A stretch of DNA of 38,461 nt from Candidatus Bathyarchaeota archaeon. GTDB taxonomy: Archaea; Thermoproteota; Bathyarchaeia; 40CM-2-53-6. Positions 1 to 7,112 of the stretch are shown in pieces. Where the stretch lies: the NCBI GenBank assembly GCA_005888755.1, contig VBBQ01000019.1, forward strand, positions 20,701-59,161, in the 5' to 3' direction. The notes below the pieces were generated by a model. It saw only the letters and a program-made list of their open reading frames with translations. It made no database searches and was not told where the DNA came from. Position 1 is the stretch's first letter; every line of letters starts with the position of its first letter. A program made the position numbers and the translations under genes.

Positions 1-55
1 TAGCCTTGTCAGTAATTGCAGACCCTCCAAGTTTCAGGATCGTAACTCTATCCAT
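1..55 (-). CDS. Isopentenyl phosphate kinase, N-terminal fragment (cut by window edge)
   Basis: Reading leftward from an ATG at 55, the only 18 codons in the window encode MDRVTILKLGGSAITDKA. The KLGGSxITDK pattern is the glycine-rich phosphate-binding N-terminus of the amino-acid-kinase superfamily, and this exact form is typical of archaeal isopentenyl phosphate kinase. That enzyme phosphorylates isopentenyl phosphate to the diphosphate in the archaeal mevalonate pathway. The gene is divergent from the winged-helix gene at 134 and shares a 78-bp intergenic region with it. Only the first motif is visible, so another amino-acid kinase such as acetylglutamate or aspartate kinase cannot be excluded. 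Confidence 0.65.
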   Translation of the reverse strand, partial: MDRVTILKLGGSAITDKA

Positions 56-80
56 TCAACGCATCTCGAGCGAAGCTTGC

Positions 81-86
81 TTTTAG
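81..86 (+). promoter_or_regulatory. Putative TATA box for the winged-helix/KaiC operon
   Basis: TTTTAG lies inside the TATA-like stretch GCTTTTAGC, about 27 bases upstream of position 110. That would place transcription start near 110 and give a leader of about 24 bases before the ATG at 134. This is an inference from spacing and composition only. Confidence 0.35.
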
Positions 87-100
87 CGGCTTCGGGGTGA

Positions 101-119
101 CTTTGAAGACGGTTCAAAG
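101..119. promoter_or_regulatory. Perfect 7-5-7 palindrome, candidate operator
   Basis: CTTTGAA and TTCAAAG form a perfect inverted repeat around the spacer GACGG. It lies 14 bases before the ATG of the winged-helix gene and straddles the start site predicted from the TATA-like element at 81-86. A protein bound there would block transcription initiation. The adjacent 87-residue winged-helix protein is the obvious candidate binder (inference). Confidence 0.5.
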
Positions 120-133
120 GTAACATCCGACTT

Positions 134-397
134 ATGATTAGCACTAGTGCTGATTTGACCCGGAAGTCATTGTTGAACATCAACAATTCCACGAATGGCA
201 CGTTGCTCGAGGTTATTGAAGAGAGGATAATCAGTTCACTGGGAGACAAGCCAAACAGTTCGATCAGCGAAATCGCAAAAGATCTAAGAGTGAACAGATC
301 GACCGCATCAAAATACTTGCATGTCCTCCGCGCAAAAAAGAAGGTAGCCTTTCGACAAGTAGGACCAGTCAAACTCTGGTCCCTGGAGGAGCCATAA
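134..397 (+). CDS. Small winged-helix transcriptional regulator
   Basis: This 87-residue protein is almost entirely one winged helix-turn-helix. Residues about 25-50 form the first helices, ISEIAKDLRVNRSTASKYL (about 46-64) is the HTH with its recognition helix, and the basic wing follows (RAKKKVAFRQVGPVKLWSL). There is no ligand-binding or zinc domain, so it is probably a minimal DNA-binding subunit. Its TAA overlaps the ATG of the following KaiC-like gene by one base, which suggests translational coupling. A perfect palindrome at 101-119 just upstream may be its own operator. The family (ArsR-, MarR- or DprA-WH-like) cannot be settled by eye. Confidence 0.8.
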   Translation: MISTSADLTRKSLLNINNSTNGTLLEVIEERIISSLGDKPNSSISEIAKDLRVNRSTASKYLHVLRAKKKVAFRQVGPVKLWSLEEP

Positions 398-1137
398 TGG
401 AAGTCAGAAGGGCAATCGCCCCAAGCGTTCAAGAATCAGACGATAGAGTTCCCACAGGGGTTCCCAGCCTGGACAAGATCATCGAAGGCGGACTTCGACG
501 AGGCGACTGCGTCATCGTAGCCGGCCAGCCAGGAACAGGCAAGACCACTCTCGGACTGCAGTTCCTCTACCATGGAGCCACCCGATGCGGGGAAAACGGT
601 GTCTATGCATCAGTCATAGAGAGCGGCGAGAAGCTGAAACGAAACGGTCTGAGATTCGGATGGGACCTAAACCGCCTCGAAAACGAAGGCAAATTGCGCC
701 TTGTCTCTCTCCAATCGACCATGAAAGCCGGCGTCAGTACGGCTCTTGAAACAGTTCTGGAAGCATTGCACAGCACCAACGCAAAGAGGCTTGTATTCGA
801 CTCTCTCTCAGCACTCATGACAGCCTTCGAAAGCAACGCCGAAGCTAGAAGCTTCCTTCACATAATGGTCAAATTCCTAGAAGCCGCGAACTGTACAACA
901 CTAATGATAAGCGAGGTTCCATGGGGCAAACAGCAACTTGGAACCAACTTCGAAGAGTTCCTCGGAGACGGTCTAGTAATCTTGGACGCAAGTTTCGACA
1001 ACTCAAGAGTCCGCAGAAGAGTCTACATCCCAAAGATGAGAGGCACTGAGCACCGGCTAGAAGGATACGACTACTACATAACAAGAGACGGGTTCTCCCT
1101 AGCACCAACCCCAATCCCCCCCGACAAAATACGATAA
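397..1137 (+). CDS. KaiC-like RecA-fold ATPase, single domain
   Basis: This is a 246-residue, one-domain member of the KaiC/RecA-like ATPase family found widely in archaea. The KaiC entry motif TGVPSLDKIIEGGLRRGD (about 20-37) leads into Walker A GQPGTGKT (43-50), and Walker B is LVFD (132-135). The paired glutamates that follow strand 2 in circadian KaiC are replaced by a lone E in ASVIESGEK, so hydrolysis may be slow or altered. Family knowledge points to an ATP-dependent signalling switch rather than recombination. The start codon overlaps the stop of the winged-helix gene, so the two are probably expressed together. Its specific partner is not known. Confidence 0.85.
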   Translation: MEVRRAIAPSVQESDDRVPTGVPSLDKIIEGGLRRGDCVIVAGQPGTGKTTLGLQFLYHGATRCGENGVYASVIESGEKLKRNGLRFGWDLNRLENEGKLRLVSLQSTMKAGVSTALETVLEALHSTNAKRLVFDSLSALMTAFESNAEARSFLHIMVKFLEAANCTTLMISEVPWGKQQLGTNFEEFLGDGLVILDASFDNSRVRRRVYIPKMRGTEHRLEGYDYYITRDGFSLAPTPIPPDKIR

Positions 1138-1202
1138 ACCTAGGATAAGCAGGCATCACACAGCTCTCTTGTGGTCTTGCCAGAACGGACAGCAACAACA
1201 CA

Positions 1203-2240
1203 ATGCCCCCCGCTAGAACCGACCTCCTTGAGAAGCTGATTGGGTCCGAAACTAAAGCCGAACTGTTGATGTACTTCCACGACAACCCCGACTCCACCGA
1301 CACGGTAGAAGGAATCGCCGCCAAGATTAGGCGTAAGCCCAAGGAAATCGAACGGGACGTCTCAGACCTTGTCGAGCTAGGTTTGCTTCAGGAGGTGCGA
1401 GTCATCTCCTTCAGCAAGGACAGAGATCAAGAGTTGCAGAAAGAAATCTCCCAGAGACTCGTGTCGGTAGGATCTTTTGAAGAGACCTCAACCTCCTCGA
1501 ACAGAGATCTAACCGGAGTCGTGATGATCGACTCCCTCTTGCCCGATGGCTATCCTTCGTCGTCCATGGTGATAGTCATGGGAGACCCCGCAACAGGAAA
1601 GACAACCTTACTTATCCAGCTGGTCGTGGAGGCCTTGAAGAAAGGCAGAAACGTCGTCTACGCAACCCTAGATGATTTTCCCGACAGCATCCGAGAATCC
1701 ATGAAATTGATGGGAGTCAACCCAAGAGACTATGAAGTCGAAGGGAGAAGAAAACTCGTATTCATAGACTGCTATTCGTTCCTCGTGGGTGTAAGAAGCC
1801 AGGAACAATACAGCGAAGACCCCCAACGTCTCTCCGATCTAAGTATCGTAATGACAAAGGCTCTCTCAGAAGCCCGCGAATCGACCAATGTACTATTAGC
1901 GATGGACTCCCTTACTACTCTCATCCAAAGAAGCGGTGTAAGACCCTCATTCGACTTTCTACATACCTTGATTGCAAAGGTAAGGAGCAACCGAGCCAGC
2001 TGCGTGACATCACTTTCGAGGAAGGCATTTCACCCAGCAATTATCGCAGCAATACAAGACAAGGTCGATGGCGTTATTGAAATGAAAGTCGAAGATACGA
2101 AGGACGGATTAGCACGTTTCATAAGGGTCTCGAAAATGAAAGGTGTCCAACACATAACCACATGGACGCCCTATAATCGAGACACTTCAATGGGGTTGAT
2201 AGTCCCTTACGAAGAATCCCGAGTGAAGAAGCCAGTTTAG
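1203..2240 (+). CDS. Winged-helix-KaiC fusion ATPase
   Basis: The protein has 345 residues. Residues 1-75 form a winged-helix domain (SETKAELLMYF, then AAKIRRKPKEIERDVSDLVELGLL), which is the DNA-binding arrangement expected of a transcription factor. After a linker rich in Ser and Glu, a KaiC-like ATPase begins near 100, with Walker A GDPATGKT at 127-134 and a hydrophobic strand ending in MDSLTTL as Walker B. The glutamate pair of KaiC is replaced by DD (YATLDDFPD). Fusing DNA binding to a KaiC ATPase suggests that the ATP state controls promoter occupancy (inference). It follows the previous KaiC gene after a 65-base gap on the same strand. Confidence 0.8.
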   Translation: MPPARTDLLEKLIGSETKAELLMYFHDNPDSTDTVEGIAAKIRRKPKEIERDVSDLVELGLLQEVRVISFSKDRDQELQKEISQRLVSVGSFEETSTSSNRDLTGVVMIDSLLPDGYPSSSMVIVMGDPATGKTTLLIQLVVEALKKGRNVVYATLDDFPDSIRESMKLMGVNPRDYEVEGRRKLVFIDCYSFLVGVRSQEQYSEDPQRLSDLSIVMTKALSEARESTNVLLAMDSLTTLIQRSGVRPSFDFLHTLIAKVRSNRASCVTSLSRKAFHPAIIAAIQDKVDGVIEMKVEDTKDGLARFIRVSKMKGVQHITTWTPYNRDTSMGLIVPYEESRVKKPV

Positions 2241-2245
2241 TCTGG

Positions 2246-3010
2246 TCACAGCACGCTTTCGCGTGGAAAGACTTCGATTCCCGTATCCGTTATTCGGTAA
2301 GGCCGCGGCTGGTTGTCCAAAGCAGTCTTGCGCATTTTCTCAATCTGGATCACGCGCAGTAGAGACTTTCCAACCTGCAATTGTTGTAGCAGTATGACCC
2401 CATGGGCGAGATACTCTTCGTAATCGATGCTCCTCTCGAAGCCGGGCCTTCGAAGCTCAGTTGTGATGAGACACGTCGCGCCCGTGTCTGCTAGCGCCTC
2501 CATAAGCTCGACCAACGCGTTTCGTTGGGCAGCCAACCCTTCGTACTGAAAAACCAAAGTTGTTACAGGATCGACAACTATTCTCTTGGCCCCGATCTCG
2601 CGGACACTCGTTTTAATCATCTCAATCAAAGTTGCCATGGAGAACTCCTTTCGGCCGACGGTCAATTTTCCAACCTTTATCTCGGCTGGAAGATACCTGA
2701 TCGGTGAAGCCTCCAGAAATATCAGCTTCTTGTTGTTCTCAAGGTCCGCGAAGTCCCAACCGAAATCAAGCATTTCCTCGAATACATGCTGCTTATTTTC
2801 GTCCAAGCTGACGTAGACGCCACTCTCCTCGTAGTCCAAGATCCCATTGACGAGATACTGAGAGGACAGTATGGTCTTGCCCGTCCCAGGCCCCCCGCAG
2901 AGCAGAATTGTCCTGTTCTTAGGCAATCCTCCAGTGAGCAACTTGTCCAGGCCCGGGATTCCGGTGGGAGTTCTAGAACTAGCGTTCGGATTGCCCGGAG
3001 CATCAGGCAT
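2246..3010 (-). CDS. KaiC-like RecA-fold ATPase, third paralogue
   Basis: The protein has 254 residues and one KaiC domain. It contains the entry motif TGIPGLDKLLTGGLPKN (about 16-32), Walker A GGPGTGKT (39-46) and Walker B RIVVDPVT (143-150). The segment GVYVSLDENKQ replaces the EE-containing strand of circadian KaiC. A short disordered Asn/Ser/Pro-rich leader precedes the domain. It is convergent with the winged-helix-KaiC gene, whose stop is 5 bases away, and divergent from the TackOD1 gene at 3162, with about 150 bases between for a two-way promoter. It resembles the gene at 397 more than the one at 1203. Confidence 0.85.
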   Translation of the reverse strand: MPDAPGNPNASSRTPTGIPGLDKLLTGGLPKNRTILLCGGPGTGKTILSSQYLVNGILDYEESGVYVSLDENKQHVFEEMLDFGWDFADLENNKKLIFLEASPIRYLPAEIKVGKLTVGRKEFSMATLIEMIKTSVREIGAKRIVVDPVTTLVFQYEGLAAQRNALVELMEALADTGATCLITTELRRPGFERSIDYEEYLAHGVILLQQLQVGKSLLRVIQIEKMRKTALDNQPRPYRITDTGIEVFPRESVL

Positions 3011-3161
3011 AAGTCTTCAAAATGGGTTGAACCGACTCGCAAACCATATGCGTTCTGATACGTCCAACCTCGCGAACAAGGTACAACTCCCGAATATCCG
3101 GCTGAACCTGTCTCGCCTACGAATAACCTCAGGTACCTCGGAGAAGTCTAGGGCAACAGGA

Positions 3162-4172
3162 ATGACATCCAAAGATAGGATTACCCTATACCAGGATCAG
3201 GGGGTTCAACTACTTCTGGGTCGGTTTGTCAAAGGGGAAATTGTAGAACTCGTGCCAAGTTTTGATCTCAGCCAAACTGCTAGGTACCCTGAAGTCGAAG
3301 AGGTCGTTGATGGTGATACGACCGCCGCAAAGCAGCTTGTCGAGAAGCTTTGGGATGTTGGAATATTCAAACGCAAATTCCATGAAAAGATCCTTGTTTG
3401 CCCGAGCTGCTTGTCCGCAAACGTCAGCAATGATTACGTCTGTCCCAACTGCAACTCCATCGACATAGAACGGAAGACTCTCCTTGAACATACAGCATGT
3501 GGAACCATAGACAGCGTGGACAACTTCCTAATCGAAGGCGGTCTGTACTGCCCCAAGTGTAACAAGGAACTGATTGAAGCTGGCGTAGACTATCAGAAGC
3601 TAGGAGCATGGTTTCAGTGTTCACAGTGCGGCAAAAGGTCTGATCTTCCAAGCCCGATTCATAGATGTAGAAGTTGCGGGCACATATTCACCATCAAAGA
3701 CACGGGGTTCGTCAACGTATACAGCTATCGCATAAGCGCGGACGCCGAGGAAGAATTCAAACGGACCTTTCTAGTAATGAAACCAATCGGCGCCACCCTC
3801 GAGGATTTCCAATACAAAGTCGAGATGCCCGGTCAGATTGCAGGCCGTTCCGGAGCCCTCCACAGATTTGACGCCATTGCCACGAAGGGTTCTTTAGAAC
3901 TTGTTGTGCTTGACGTGGTGGCGAGCGAACGAGAAATCGAGGAAACACCCATAGCATCCCTCTACGCAAAGGTGTTTGACGTAAGTCCCACTCAAACAAT
4001 CCTCGTGGCGATTCCGAGACTAAGCGAGAAAGCCAAGAAACTGGCAGCCCTCTACAGAATCTCTGTAATCGAAGCAAACGACTCGCAGCAAGCGGCAGAA
4101 CTCCTGAAGGAACACTTTGGCTGGACGGGCCTATCGGGCAACGAAGAATCAATAGACGACTTGCAATTGTAA
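3162..4172 (+). CDS. TackOD1-type zinc protein with nuclease-fold-like C-terminal domain
   Basis: The protein has 336 residues from the ATG at 3162. Starts further upstream in this frame would run through the opposite-strand KaiC gene and are unlikely. Residues 70-180 hold paired cysteines at 80/83, 94/97, 130/133, 153/156 and 169/172, with H110 and C113 between them. This matches the thaumarchaeal output domain TackOD1. Residues about 205-320 resemble a restriction-endonuclease-like fold: GRSGALHRFDAIA (228-240), a strand LELVVLDVV, then TILVAIPRLSEKAKKLA and RISVIEA. The usual catalytic E/Q-x-K is not obvious, since LDVV occupies its place, so a binding role is as likely as cleavage. KaiC-like genes on both sides suggest it is an output module. 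Confidence 0.7.
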   Translation: MTSKDRITLYQDQGVQLLLGRFVKGEIVELVPSFDLSQTARYPEVEEVVDGDTTAAKQLVEKLWDVGIFKRKFHEKILVCPSCLSANVSNDYVCPNCNSIDIERKTLLEHTACGTIDSVDNFLIEGGLYCPKCNKELIEAGVDYQKLGAWFQCSQCGKRSDLPSPIHRCRSCGHIFTIKDTGFVNVYSYRISADAEEEFKRTFLVMKPIGATLEDFQYKVEMPGQIAGRSGALHRFDAIATKGSLELVVLDVVASEREIEETPIASLYAKVFDVSPTQTILVAIPRLSEKAKKLAALYRISVIEANDSQQAAELLKEHFGWTGLSGNEESIDDLQL

Positions 4173-4196
4173 CCCAGTCACTACTAGTAGGGTTAC
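4169..4196. promoter_or_regulatory. Inverted repeat at the TackOD1 stop codon
   Basis: GTAACCC and GGGTTAC are perfect inverted 7-mers separated by 14 bases that themselves overlap a second palindrome, CTACTAGTAG (4181-4190). The repeat begins at the TackOD1 stop codon and ends 50 bases before the AbrB-like start. It could be a transcript-end hairpin or an operator for the AbrB-like gene. Confidence 0.35.
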
Positions 4197-4215
4197 GCCA
4201 ATCTCAAGCCAAACG

Positions 4216-4231
4216 GCCACTTTGCGGTGGC
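4216..4231. promoter_or_regulatory. Inverted repeat upstream of the AbrB-like gene
   Basis: GCCAC, TTTGCG and GTGGC form a 5-bp stem with a 6-base loop. It ends 14 bases before the GTG start at 4246. Proteins with AbrB-type folds often bind dyads in their own promoters, so this is a candidate autoregulatory site. A chance hairpin is possible. Confidence 0.3.
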
Positions 4232-4245
4232 TAAGTTGACTTGTC

Positions 4246-4443
4246 GTGCCGCTTAAGGTCAAGCCTGTCAAGCTCAGAGACAGCCTTTACTTGCTGATCC
4301 CCGTGGACATAGCAAGGCTTCTAGGCGTAGCGGCGTCCTCTCACTTCCAACTAAGTTTGAACGAAAACCAAGACTCTGTCAGGCTCGTATACGAGATGAG
4401 GAAGGATGAATCGCCGAAAGAAGTCATGGCGAAAGACGAGTGA
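4246..4443 (+). CDS. Small AbrB/SpoVT-like swapped-hairpin protein
   Basis: This 65-residue protein starts at GTG. Residues 3-28 (KVKPVKLRDSLYLLIPVDIA followed by RLLGV) have the AbrB-type pattern of a first beta strand, an R/K-x-G/S turn, a strand ending in IP, and a short helix. The second half gives two more strands, FQLSLNENQDSVRLVYEM. This fold dimerises and binds DNA. The C-terminus is charged (KDESPKEVMAKDE). It sits between the TackOD1 gene and the membrane sensor gene with two inverted repeats just upstream. It could be a stand-alone regulator or an antitoxin, but no toxin gene is adjacent. Confidence 0.6.
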   Translation: MPLKVKPVKLRDSLYLLIPVDIARLLGVAASSHFQLSLNENQDSVRLVYEMRKDESPKEVMAKDE

Positions 4444-4469
4444 GGCGATGAAAATTAGTCCATCAGATC

Positions 4470-6332
4470 TTGGACCTCTTAGCGCTCAGCGCCTCCTGCA
4501 TAGCCTTGGTCTTCACAATACGAGCCAAGAAGACCTACTTTCTAGACTCGGTCTTCTTCATTATTGCGGCAAATGTTGGCTTCATTCTATTCCTCTCTGA
4601 TGCGACCGCCTCAGACATTCTTAACAAACCTCCCAACCCCTATCTAGACACTATCTTCATCGTCTTGACTGCGATTTCAATCGCTCTGGCAAGTTATCTC
4701 TTGAGGGAGAGCGAGGGAAAGGGAGGATTCACAGAACTTACCAAATTCCTAGGGAGGCCGCCCAGAGCTCTAGTCGCGTTTCTTGTCATCTCCATTGGCT
4801 GGGCAACGGCCGCTCTGATTTGGCAACCCTTCAATGTGAATAATCTAATGACGAATGGGGAGACGATCTACTACTTTTCCTACCAAGACTGGTACATACT
4901 GGTCGGCTCATTACTGTTGGCCTCGTTCATCGCACTTCCTGTATTCTCCTTCTACAAGCAATCGAGACGGGTGCAGGATCCGAAGGCTTCGAGCTCGATT
5001 AGGCTAATCAGTATCTGCTGGGCATGCTTCGGCATCATCACTTTCTTTCAAGAAGCCCTTACAGGAGCTTACGCGAGTTTAGTGAAGAGTTTCGTTAGCT
5101 TAGCGGACGGCGTGTTGTTCGTCCTCGTCTCCTTTGCGCTCAGAGAACCCACTATTTTGAGTAGAATTGTCATCGGAGGGGAGATGATCTTCCAAGCAGT
5201 TAGCTCGAGCTCGGAAGAAGATACGGTGGTATTGTACAACACTGAATCCGACAGGAAAAGACTCGTCGAAAGGTTCGTGGACGACGGAATCGCAACAGGA
5301 CAAGAATTGGTCTTCTATGTTATCAAATCAGAAGTCCCCTTTTACAGAGCAATCCTAAAGGGAACCGCAACTGATCACTCGCACGCAAAGGGTCCGCAAA
5401 TGACGATTCAGTCCATTGATTTTGCAACAGGCGACGCATCAAACGATCTTACCGTTCCTCCAGGATTTCACAGGTCCAAGAGAGAACTGATTGATCTCGG
5501 AGAATTGAGCCTAGATCAATGCAACTTCATGATATCGAAGGTTAGATCGCTCGACAATCTTCCGGGTCCCAGACGAAAACCGCGTATATGGGCGCTGAAT
5601 GTTGAGGAGGCGCAATCGGGCACACTTGATGCCTTGCGAGACGCGAACCCGAAGGCTCGAGTTCGGGACCTTGCCCTCCAGCAGGACAGCTTTTCCAAGT
5701 TCCTCAACACCAAGCATCAAGGATTGTCGAAGAGTCGAATTCTCCTAGAATACGATCCTACAAGCAACTATGAAGATGTGGTGCAAAAATTCGCACGGGA
5801 ATTCCAGGCAAATGTAGAACCAATCGCAATATTCACCAGCATGGGAAGTCCAACATTCAGACAGTTCAGGGGGCAGCACAACCTGCACATGTTTACTTTC
5901 AGCACAAAGACATCTACGCCTTCAAAAATCTCGGAAGAACACGTCCTCTTACCAGAGAGAGATACATCTCTACTCCTCGATGCAGTTGATAAGCTATTAC
6001 AGGCAAATCCTGGCCGTCTGGTCGGGATGGTCTTCGATGTATTCACAGACTTGATTCTGTTCCAAGGATTCGAAAAAGGCTACGGTGTGTTGTCGTCCAT
6101 TGTGGAGATGTCTGAGTCGGAGTCTGCTTCAACCCTTGTGCTGATCAACTTCACAGCCCTAGACGAAAGGTCTCTAAACGGAATACGAGGTCTTTTCAGA
6201 TCGCAAGCTAGGTACGACATGAATGGCTTCAGACTAGTTCGCACACAGAGCACAGGATACTCAGGGTTTGAGGATGAGAGACCCACGTTCGAAGACGAGC
6301 ATCAAGGCTCGCAGGGAGGAGTTTCCAATTGA
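4470..6332 (+). CDS. Seven-helix membrane protein with MEDS/DUF835-type sensory domains
   Basis: The protein has 620 residues starting at TTG. About seven hydrophobic helices occupy residues 1-228 (near 3-18, 26-44, 57-75, 98-118, 141-161, 176-195 and 205-225). The cytoplasmic part then has two related modules. The first, from about 245, resembles a MEDS domain (TVVLYNTESDRKRLVERFVD, then GQELVFYVI). The second, about 430-600, ends in a DUF835-like core: RLVGMVFDVFTDLILFQGFEKG, then TLVLINFTALDERSL. These domains belong to the broad KaiC/RecA-like group but show no Walker A. This looks like a receptor for the island, with seven helices sensing and the MEDS modules signalling to KaiC proteins (inference). 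Its TGA overlaps the start of the NitrOD5 gene. Confidence 0.7.
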   Translation: MDLLALSASCIALVFTIRAKKTYFLDSVFFIIAANVGFILFLSDATASDILNKPPNPYLDTIFIVLTAISIALASYLLRESEGKGGFTELTKFLGRPPRALVAFLVISIGWATAALIWQPFNVNNLMTNGETIYYFSYQDWYILVGSLLLASFIALPVFSFYKQSRRVQDPKASSSIRLISICWACFGIITFFQEALTGAYASLVKSFVSLADGVLFVLVSFALREPTILSRIVIGGEMIFQAVSSSSEEDTVVLYNTESDRKRLVERFVDDGIATGQELVFYVIKSEVPFYRAILKGTATDHSHAKGPQMTIQSIDFATGDASNDLTVPPGFHRSKRELIDLGELSLDQCNFMISKVRSLDNLPGPRRKPRIWALNVEEAQSGTLDALRDANPKARVRDLALQQDSFSKFLNTKHQGLSKSRILLEYDPTSNYEDVVQKFAREFQANVEPIAIFTSMGSPTFRQFRGQHNLHMFTFSTKTSTPSKISEEHVLLPERDTSLLLDAVDKLLQANPGRLVGMVFDVFTDLILFQGFEKGYGVLSSIVEMSESESASTLVLINFTALDERSLNGIRGLFRSQARYDMNGFRLVRTQSTGYSGFEDERPTFEDEHQGSQGGVSN

Positions 6333-6706
6333 GCAGATCGCAACAGTTCAGCGAAGTGCTCCTCGATTGCGTTGACGAGGGATTATCCGTTCTTGGAAAC
6401 GAGCCCAAGCAAGCCGTCTATCAATACCTTGTGACAATTCACTCTCTTGACCGCGAGCAGATACCTGACAAGGTTGACGAATTCTCAGCTGGGCTTAGAA
6501 AGGCCTTGGGCAGCGCATCCAGAGTAATCGAGCGATTGATCTTGAAGAAGCTGTTTCAGAGAATAGGTTCCACATTCAGAGAGACGGCAGACCTGGAGTT
6601 CACAGATTACGTGATGGACGCAAAGCGAAGGTTCGAGATCGTTTCAATGAAACACGGCGATCTACCGGAGGGCCTTCGGTCAAAGAAGGGCCAGGTTCCC
6701 AGTTAG
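6329..6706 (+). CDS. NitrOD5-domain protein
   Basis: The protein has 125 residues starting at TTG, and its start overlaps the stop of the membrane sensor gene (TTGA), so the two are translationally coupled. Residues about 8-95 match the NitrOD5 output-domain pattern: an acidic helix DEGLSVLGNEPKQAVYQYL, then REQIPDKVDEFSAGLRKALG, then VIERLILKKLF. The domain is all-helical and is found mainly in ammonia-oxidising and related archaea, often as the output of signalling proteins. Its biochemical activity is unknown. The 3' end overlaps the convergent pth2 gene by 27 bases. Confidence 0.7.
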   Translation: MSRSQQFSEVLLDCVDEGLSVLGNEPKQAVYQYLVTIHSLDREQIPDKVDEFSAGLRKALGSASRVIERLILKKLFQRIGSTFRETADLEFTDYVMDAKRRFEIVSMKHGDLPEGLRSKKGQVPS

Positions 6707-7045
6707 AGAGTCGACGATATCCGCAGGAGCCGGGCCGAGTCCCAAACAGGTAATCGTTCCAGGGGGAACTTGCGTCAGCCCCCGATCTCTCACCAGGTGG
6801 ACCGGAATGCCTTTGGACCTACCCTTGCGCTCAAGATCCAATACGCTATCGAGGTCCGGCACTTTTACTGCCACCGTGAGTTGTCCTTCCTGCATCCAAG
6901 ACTTCCACCAGTTATGCAGGTGATTACGAGCTTCTTCTGCGGCAGACACTGCCGCGTGCGCACATTGGACCACCGCTTTTCCCCGCCCCATGTCCAGGTC
7001 CAATCTGACGACGAGCACTTGCTTGAAACGAAACGCCTCTGACAA
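6680..7045 (-). CDS. pth2: Peptidyl-tRNA hydrolase, archaeal type
   Basis: The protein has 121 residues, the usual length for Pth2. It frees tRNA from peptidyl-tRNA that has dropped off ribosomes. Visible family motifs are KQVLVVRLDLDMGRGK (about 8-23), AVVQCAHAA (about 24-32, where many members have AAQVAHAA), the central strand GQLTVAVKV, the segment HLVRDRGLTQVPPGTITCLGLGP, and the C-terminal PADIVDSLTG. It lies on the opposite strand to both neighbours. The 67-base gap to the RNA-binding gene at 7113 should hold divergent promoters. Confidence 0.93.
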   Translation of the reverse strand: MSEAFRFKQVLVVRLDLDMGRGKAVVQCAHAAVSAAEEARNHLHNWWKSWMQEGQLTVAVKVPDLDSVLDLERKGRSKGIPVHLVRDRGLTQVPPGTITCLGLGPAPADIVDSLTGNLALL

Positions 7046-7071
7046 GACTTGGACAAATCAGCAGGTTATGG

Positions 7072-7079
7072 TATTTTAA
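7072..7079 (+). promoter_or_regulatory. Putative TATA box of the 7113 gene
   Basis: TATTTTAA lies about 27 bases before position 7102, giving a leader of roughly 10 bases before the ATG at 7113. It is in the divergent region shared with pth2. The assignment rests on spacing and composition only. Confidence 0.4.
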
Positions 7080-7112
7080 CGCGCGAGCGATAGACCTTAT
7101 CGGTCAACTCAA

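Noticed and set aside
34-432. Minus-strand frame of 132 codons at the left edge
   Set aside because: It is antisense to the winged-helix gene and KaiC start and has no domain pattern.
3130-3139. Palindrome AGGTACCT between the third KaiC gene and the TackOD1 gene
   Set aside because: Eight bases only, with no second copy or promoter alignment, so it is expected by chance.
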